DNA of 37,318 nucleotides, from contig CAKZRP010000053.1 in NCBI GenBank assembly GCA_937146765.1, forward strand, positions 1-37,318. Direction: 5' to 3'. The notes beneath the pieces were generated by a model. That model ran no database searches, was not told where the DNA came from, and saw nothing but the letters and a program-made list of their open reading frames with translations. This DNA is from an uncultured Paracoccaceae bacterium. Lineage in GTDB: Bacteria; Pseudomonadota; Alphaproteobacteria; Rhodobacterales; Rhodobacteraceae. Made by a program: the position numbers and the translations under genes. This document shows, one piece after another, positions 33,591-37,318 of this stretch. Within the stretch, counting starts at the first letter, position 1, and every line of letters starts with the position of its first letter.

Positions 33591-34067
33591 ATGGATACGC
33601 GAACCCGGGTCAACGAGGCCCTCAAGCAGGCAATGAAGGACAAGGCCACTGCGCGCCTCTGTACGCTGCGCCTGATCAATGCCGCCATCAAGGACCGCGA
33701 GATCGCGGCACGGGGCGACGGCGAGGAGGGCGGCATCGGGGATGATGACATTCTGGCCATCCTCGGCAAGATGACCAAGCAGCGCAAGGAAAGCGCGCGC
33801 GCCTATGAAGAGGGCGGACGGCTTGATCTGGCCGAGCGCGAGATGAACGAGATCGAGATCATCGAGGAATTCCTGCCCAAGCAGCTCTCGGAGGATGAGA
33901 TCACTACTGCGGTGAAAGTGGCTGTCAGCGAGACCGGCGCCGAATCGATCCGTGACATGGGCAAGGTGATGGGCGCGCTGAAGGCCAAATACACCGGCCA
34001 GATGGATTTCGGCAAAGTCGGCCCGATGGTGAAGGACCAACTCTGCGGCGCGACCGGCAATTGCTGA
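33591..34067 (+). CDS. GatB/YqeY domain-containing protein
   Basis: A 158-residue cytoplasmic protein of the YqeY family, related to the tail domain of the GatB amidotransferase subunit. Motifs are RVNEALKQAMKDKATARLCT, LRLINAAIKDREI, MTKQRKESARAYEEGGR and EIEIIEEFLPKQLSEDEI, with GKVMGALKAKYTGQMDFG at the C-terminus. YqeY proteins may bind tRNA or support amidation, but a specific role is not established. It is a single transcription unit with a near-consensus promoter and a strong terminator. Confidence 0.93.
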   Translation: MDTRTRVNEALKQAMKDKATARLCTLRLINAAIKDREIAARGDGEEGGIGDDDILAILGKMTKQRKESARAYEEGGRLDLAEREMNEIEIIEEFLPKQLSEDEITTAVKVAVSETGAESIRDMGKVMGALKAKYTGQMDFGKVGPMVKDQLCGATGNC

Positions 34068-34102
34068 GACCCCTGCCGGCTGGGGTGCGAGAGCGAAAGC
34101 TT

Positions 34103-34136
34103 CGCCTGCGGCGCGGATATTTTTGAGAAGATGAAG
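34103..34136 (+). repeat. Dispersed intergenic repeat, copy D
   Basis: CGCCTGCGGCGC is followed by GGATATTTTTGAGAAGATGA. It sits between the convergent YqeY-like and DUF2244 genes. Same core as the copies at 1851, 22722 and 27117. Confidence 0.8.
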
Positions 34137-34137
34137 G

Positions 34138-34170
34138 CCCCGGTGCACCTTGCGCCGGGGTTTTCTCTTT
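34138..34170 (+). terminator. Intrinsic terminator of the YqeY-like gene
   Basis: A 10-bp stem (CCCCGGTGCA with TGCGCCGGGG, one G:U pair) has a 3-base loop. It is followed directly by TTTTCTCTTT. Confidence 0.85.
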
Positions 34171-34173
34171 GGA

Positions 34174-34662
34174 TCAGCGTGCCTGTGGAATGGCGCGGGT
34201 GAGGTCCTCATAGAGGGATTTGCGTTCCGCTTCGGACAGGAATGCGCCAATCTCCACCTCGCGGCCAGAGCCGCGCAGGGTCACGTAGAAAGGCACGGGG
34301 CCGCTTTTCTCGTGCAGAGCGACGGTGATCCAATGGCGGTTGCCGCGCCAGACTTGCGCTGGGCGGTTTCCTTCACGGTGGGTCAGTTCGGCCTCTTCTG
34401 GGCCGAGGGTCAGCACCTCGAGGATCTGCGCGCTGAGGCGGTTGCGATCGAGTGCGTACTTCATGCCAAACACTGCCAGCACCAGAAAGGGCAGCAACCC
34501 CCAGAACAGCGGCGTGCCCATCAGGGGGAGCAGCGGCACCGTGATCAGCGCGGCGGTGACGCCGAGAAAGCGTACATAACCCTCGGGGGGGAGAGACTGA
34601 TGCGGCCAAAGGTGCAGTTCGCCGTCTGTGTCGGTGGCCGGGCGAATCCATCTGTAGGGCAT
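34174..34662 (-). CDS. DUF2244 membrane protein
   Basis: A 162-residue protein with two adjacent hydrophobic segments (about residues 31-68, FLGVTAALITVPLLPLMGTP and FWGLLPFLVLAVFGMKYAL). They are followed by a cytoplasmic domain with VWRGNRHWITVALHEKSGP and FYVTLRGSGREVEIGAFLSE, which match DUF2244. The start MPYRWIRPA is typical. It lies downstream of ctaD on the same strand but behind a terminator, so it is probably expressed separately. Members often neighbour cytochrome oxidase genes in alphaproteobacteria; a role in oxidase biogenesis is only a guess. Confidence 0.82.
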   Translation of the reverse strand: MPYRWIRPATDTDGELHLWPHQSLPPEGYVRFLGVTAALITVPLLPLMGTPLFWGLLPFLVLAVFGMKYALDRNRLSAQILEVLTLGPEEAELTHREGNRPAQVWRGNRHWITVALHEKSGPVPFYVTLRGSGREVEIGAFLSEAERKSLYEDLTRAIPQAR

Positions 34663-34705
34663 CGGCGGGTCTCCATCTGTACAGCGGGGCTCTTATTAAA
34701 GGAAA

Positions 34706-34735
34706 ACGCCCCGGAGCTTTGGGGCTCCGGGGCGT
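34706..34735 (-). terminator. Intrinsic terminator of ctaD
   Basis: A perfect 12-bp stem ACGCCCCGGAGC / GCTCCGGGGCGT has a 6-base loop. On the minus strand it is followed by TTTCCTTTAATAAG. It lies 24 bases past the ctaD stop. Confidence 0.85.
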
Positions 34736-34759
34736 CTAGTCGGTCAGCTCAGGCGGTGC

Positions 34760-36433
34760 TTAGTGCGCGTGGCCTTTGTCCCAGTCTTCCTGCTTGGGCA
34801 GGATCTCGAAGGTGTGCTCCGGCGGCGGGCAGGGCAGGGTCCACTCAAGCGTGTCGGCGTATTCGTTCCAGTAGTTATTCTGGGTCACACGCGCACCACG
34901 CAGCAGGGAGTAGATCACCACACCGAAGAAGAACACGAAGGAGGCAAAGGACAGGAACGCGCCGTAGGACGAGATCTTGTTCCAGTAGGCAAAGCCCTCC
35001 GGGTAATCGATGTAGCGACGCGGCATGCCCTGGCGGCCAAGGAAGTGCTGCGGGAAGAAGGTCAGGTTCGCACCGATGAAGAACATCCAGAAATGGATCT
35101 GGGCGCCCAGCTCGTTGTACTGCTTGCCGGTCATCTTGCCGAAGTAGAAGTAGATGCCCGCGAAGATCGCGAAGACCGCCCCCAAGCTCATCACGTAGTG
35201 GAAGTGAGCCACAACATAGTAAGTGTCATGGTAGGCGCGGTCGACGGCGGCCTGTGACAGGACCACACCGGTCACACCACCAACGGTGAACAGGAAGAGG
35301 AAGCCGAAGGCGAACATCATCGGAGCTTTGAACTCGATCGAGCCGCCCCACATGGTTGCGATCCAGGAGAAGACCTTCACGCCGGTCGGAACTGCGATCA
35401 CCATGGTGGCGAGCATGAAGTAGGCCTGCTGGTTGAGGCTCATGCCGACGGTGTACATGTGGTGCGCCCAGACGACGAAGCCCAGCACACCAATGGCGAT
35501 GATCGCCCAGACCATCGGCAGGTAGCCAAAGACCGGTTTGCGCGAGAAGGTGGCGATCACGTGAGAGATGATGCCGAAGCCCGGCAGGATCACGATGTAC
35601 ACTTCCGGGTGGCCGAAGAACCACAGGATGTGCTGGTAGAGGATCGGGTCACCACCGCCTGCGGGGTCAAAGAAGGTGAAGCCGAAGTTGCGGTCCATCA
35701 GCAGCATGGTGATCGCGCCCGCCAGAACCGGCAGGGACAGAAGGATCAGCCAGGAGGTGACGAAGATCGACCAGGAGAACAGCGGCACTTTGAACAGGGT
35801 CATGCCAGGCGCGCGCATGTTCAGGAAAGTGGTGATCATGTTGATCGCACCGAGGATCGAGGAGGCACCGGAGACGTGCACGGCGAAGATCGCCAGATCC
35901 ATCGAGAAGCCGCCTTCCTTGACCGAGAGCGGCGGGTAGAGAACCCAGCCCACGCCGGAGCCGAGCTGACCGTCACCACCCGGGGAAACCACCGAGCAGA
36001 CCGCCAGCGTGGTGCCTGCGACATACATCCAGAAGGACAGGTTGTTCATCCGCGGGAAGGCCATGTCCGGTGCACCGATCTGCAGCGGCATGAAATAGTT
36101 GCCAAAACCGCCGAACAGCGCCGGGATCACCACGAAGAACATCATCAAGATGCCGTGGGCGGTGATCATCACGTTCCAGAGGTGACCATTGGGAGTGCAG
36201 CCAGCTGTTGCATCCGCAAACAGGCGTGCGCCCTCGAGGCACATGTGCTGAACGCCGGGCTCCATCAATTCGATCCGCATGAAGACGGTGAAGATGACGG
36301 AAATAAATCCTGCGAGCGCCGAAACGATCAGGTAAAGGATACCGATATCCTTGTGGTTCGTGCTCATGAACCAGCGCTGGAAGAAGCTGCGCTCGTCCTC
36401 GTGGCCGTGACCTTGAATGGCTGCGTCTGCCAT
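34760..36433 (-). CDS. ctaD: Cytochrome c oxidase subunit I (aa3 type)
   Basis: The heme-copper catalytic subunit that reduces oxygen and pumps protons across the inner membrane. It has 557 residues and about 12 hydrophobic segments. [20 protein letters not shown] carries a heme ligand His. [11 protein letters not shown] holds the D-channel Asp and Asn. [16 protein letters not shown] has the Cu-B His, the cross-linked Tyr and the pumping Glu. [11 protein letters not shown] carries the two further Cu-B histidines, [15 protein letters not shown] the K-channel Lys, and [19 protein letters not shown] the heme histidines. AGGAGG lies just before the ATG. Other subunits (ctaC, ctaE) are not in the window. 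An Fnr-type box lies 108 bases upstream. Confidence 0.97.
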   Translation of the reverse strand: MADAAIQGHGHEDERSFFQRWFMSTNHKDIGILYLIVSALAGFISVIFTVFMRIELMEPGVQHMCLEGARLFADATAGCTPNGHLWNVMITAHGILMMFFVVIPALFGGFGNYFMPLQIGAPDMAFPRMNNLSFWMYVAGTTLAVCSVVSPGGDGQLGSGVGWVLYPPLSVKEGGFSMDLAIFAVHVSGASSILGAINMITTFLNMRAPGMTLFKVPLFSWSIFVTSWLILLSLPVLAGAITMLLMDRNFGFTFFDPAGGGDPILYQHILWFFGHPEVYIVILPGFGIISHVIATFSRKPVFGYLPMVWAIIAIGVLGFVVWAHHMYTVGMSLNQQAYFMLATMVIAVPTGVKVFSWIATMWGGSIEFKAPMMFAFGFLFLFTVGGVTGVVLSQAAVDRAYHDTYYVVAHFHYVMSLGAVFAIFAGIYFYFGKMTGKQYNELGAQIHFWMFFIGANLTFFPQHFLGRQGMPRRYIDYPEGFAYWNKISSYGAFLSFASFVFFFGVVIYSLLRGARVTQNNYWNEYADTLEWTLPCPPPEHTFEILPKQEDWDKGHAH

Positions 36434-36502
36434 TTGGGTGCCTCCTGTTTATACTCTTCAGAAGCCGCACGGTGGATTCCCGGCAGCTCTGGACTCCTGC
36501 CG

Positions 36503-36531
36503 GTTTTAGAATGGCAGGCCCGGCCCTTCAA
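36503..36531 (-). promoter_or_regulatory. Possible ctaD promoter
   Basis: On the minus strand TTGAAG and TAAAAC are 17 bases apart, about 70 bases upstream of the ctaD ATG. Four of six bases match the consensus in the -10 element, so confidence is limited. The -35 element is 10 bases from the Fnr-type box. Confidence 0.4.
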
Positions 36532-36540
36532 TGCCGTAGT

Positions 36541-36554
36541 TTGATCTGGATCAA
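36541..36554. promoter_or_regulatory. Fnr/FnrL-type binding site
   Basis: TTGATCTGGATCAA is a perfect TTGAT-N4-ATCAA palindrome, the consensus of Fnr/FixK/FnrL regulators. It lies in the 311-base divergent gap between ctaD (start 36433) and the HIT gene (start 36745). Apart from the possible ctaD promoter, a CCTGCC/GGCAGG inverted repeat at 36496-36518 and the HIT ribosome site, I see nothing else in that gap. Confidence 0.7.
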
Positions 36555-36744
36555 GAATAATTGTCGCGCCCCCCTTGCGTTTATGCCGCTGCGTGGCCAG
36601 CCGCCGACAAAAGACCCGAGATCCGGGGCTACGCGGGTCGGATCCTCCACCAGGACGGACGACGGTGACTTGACCGGGACGGGGGCTCCTGCGACATCTG
36701 CCGCAGTGCAAAACTCAACTCCGCAGTCCGGGAGACCCTTCGCC

Positions 36745-37161
36745 ATGACCGCTTATGATCCCAACAACATCTTTGCCCGCATCCTGCGTGGTGAGATCCC
36801 GTCGACCCGGGTCTACGAGGATGACGAGACCCTGGCCTTCATGGACATCATGCCCCGGTCGGATGGGCATCTTCTGGTCATCCCCAAAACGCCGTGCCGC
36901 AACGTGCTCGACGCGAGCCCTGATCAGCTAGAGGCGGTGATCCGCACGGTGAAAAAGCTGGCGATTGCTGCCAAGGCCGCCTTCGACGCGGAAGGCGTGA
37001 CCATCCAGCAGTTCAACGAGGCCGCCGGCGGGCAGGAGGTTTTTCACCTGCATTTCCATGTGTTGCCGCGTCACGAAGGCGTGGCGCTGCGCGCGCCGGG
37101 CCAGATGGGGGACATGGCGGCCATCGCGACGCACGCCGAAAAGATCCGCGCGGCGCTTTGA
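36745..37161 (+). CDS. HIT-family (histidine triad) nucleotide hydrolase/transferase
   Basis: A 138-residue cytoplasmic protein with the triad VFHLHFHVLPRHEG (His101, His103, His105, followed by His110). The N-terminal NNIFARILRGEIPSTRVYED and FMDIMPRSDGHLLVIPK are typical of HIT/HINT proteins that hydrolyse adenosine phosphoramidates or related nucleotides. The frame is open back to 36472, but ATG 36745 with GGGAGA upstream gives the normal length. It is divergent from ctaD and shares the Fnr-box region. Confidence 0.92.
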   Translation: MTAYDPNNIFARILRGEIPSTRVYEDDETLAFMDIMPRSDGHLLVIPKTPCRNVLDASPDQLEAVIRTVKKLAIAAKAAFDAEGVTIQQFNEAAGGQEVFHLHFHVLPRHEGVALRAPGQMGDMAAIATHAEKIRAAL

Positions 37162-37205
37162 TCCGCGAGGGCTCGCCACCCCTGTTCTGGCCACCATGCC
37201 GGTCT

Positions 37206-37257
37206 GGGGGGGGGGGGGGGGGGGGGGGCCCGGGGGGGGGGCCCCCCCCCCCCCCCC
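37206..37257. other. Homopolymer-rich sequence end, probable artefact
   Basis: A run of 23 G is followed by CCC, 10 G and then 16 C, and continues into GC-only sequence to the window edge. Nothing else in the window looks like this. It suggests a poor-quality contig end rather than genomic sequence. Confidence 0.7.
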
Positions 37258-37318
37258 TTGCCCGCCCCCTCTCCCACGGGGCGCGCCCCCCGCGCCAAAC
37301 ACGGGGCGGGGGGCGCGC

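Noticed and set aside
37206..37257. G-quadruplex or i-motif element
   Set aside because: The runs are longer and purer than natural elements and sit at the sequence end; an artefact is the simpler explanation.

Overview
The window is about 37 kb of GC-rich, gene-dense chromosome. It most likely comes from an alphaproteobacterium of the Rhodobacteraceae (roseobacter group). Support for this is the codon-position bias toward G and C, a class-I ilvC, a stand-alone ctaD with an Fnr-type box, the folB-folP-glmM block, a glyQ/glyS/ppdK block, and a dispersed intergenic repeat (core GGATATTTTTNAGAAGATGA) of a kind I associate with roseobacters. I cannot name the genus. The content is mostly core housekeeping. 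I see no rRNA, tRNA, CRISPR array, insertion sequence, prophage or recognisable defence system.

Layout. 1-5.0 kb: a membrane acyltransferase-like gene cut by the left edge, mtnP (methylthioadenosine salvage), a divergent SulP anion transporter, a CatB-type acetyltransferase and a flavin reductase. 5.1-9.1 kb: a run of plus-strand genes (GNAT, EcsC-like, Nudix, DUF1178, SDR, rpiB) closed by a strong bidirectional terminator. 9.2-11.0 kb: a secreted SPOR / peptidoglycan-binding / trypsin-fold protein on the minus strand whose catalytic triad appears to be lost. 11.3-18.4 kb: glyQ, an FkbM methyltransferase, a DUF6446-like gene, glyS and a divergent pyruvate-phosphate-dikinase gene. 18.5-22.7 kb: a cell-wall hydrolase, then the folate/cell-wall cluster folB-folP-glmM, in which FolB carries a C-terminal domain of about 150 residues. 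22.8-27.1 kb: an EamA exporter, ilvC, a divergent tandem pair of Lrp/AsnC regulators and a class-V aminotransferase. 27.2-30.3 kb: a UbiH-type hydroxylase, a small membrane protein, a HAD phosphatase and a GntR regulator. 30.3-37.2 kb: a membrane glycosyltransferase with a GspE-N-like N-terminus, carA, a YqeY-like gene, a DUF2244 gene, ctaD and a HIT-family gene. The last ~110 bases are homopolymer-rich and look like a poor-quality sequence end.

How the genes relate. Several pairs are translationally coupled by GTGA stop/start overlaps (glyQ/fkbM-like, folB/folP, lrp/lrp). The most interesting non-coding signals are a perfect Fnr-type box upstream of ctaD, a CtrA-type TTAA-N7-TTAAC site inside a perfect inverted repeat upstream of the Nudix gene, an 18-base perfect palindrome between mtnP and the SulP gene, and four copies of the dispersed repeat. 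I did not find an obviously new multi-gene system. The best candidates for new biology are the FolB C-terminal domain, the catalytically degenerate trypsin-fold protein and the genes wedged between glyQ and glyS.
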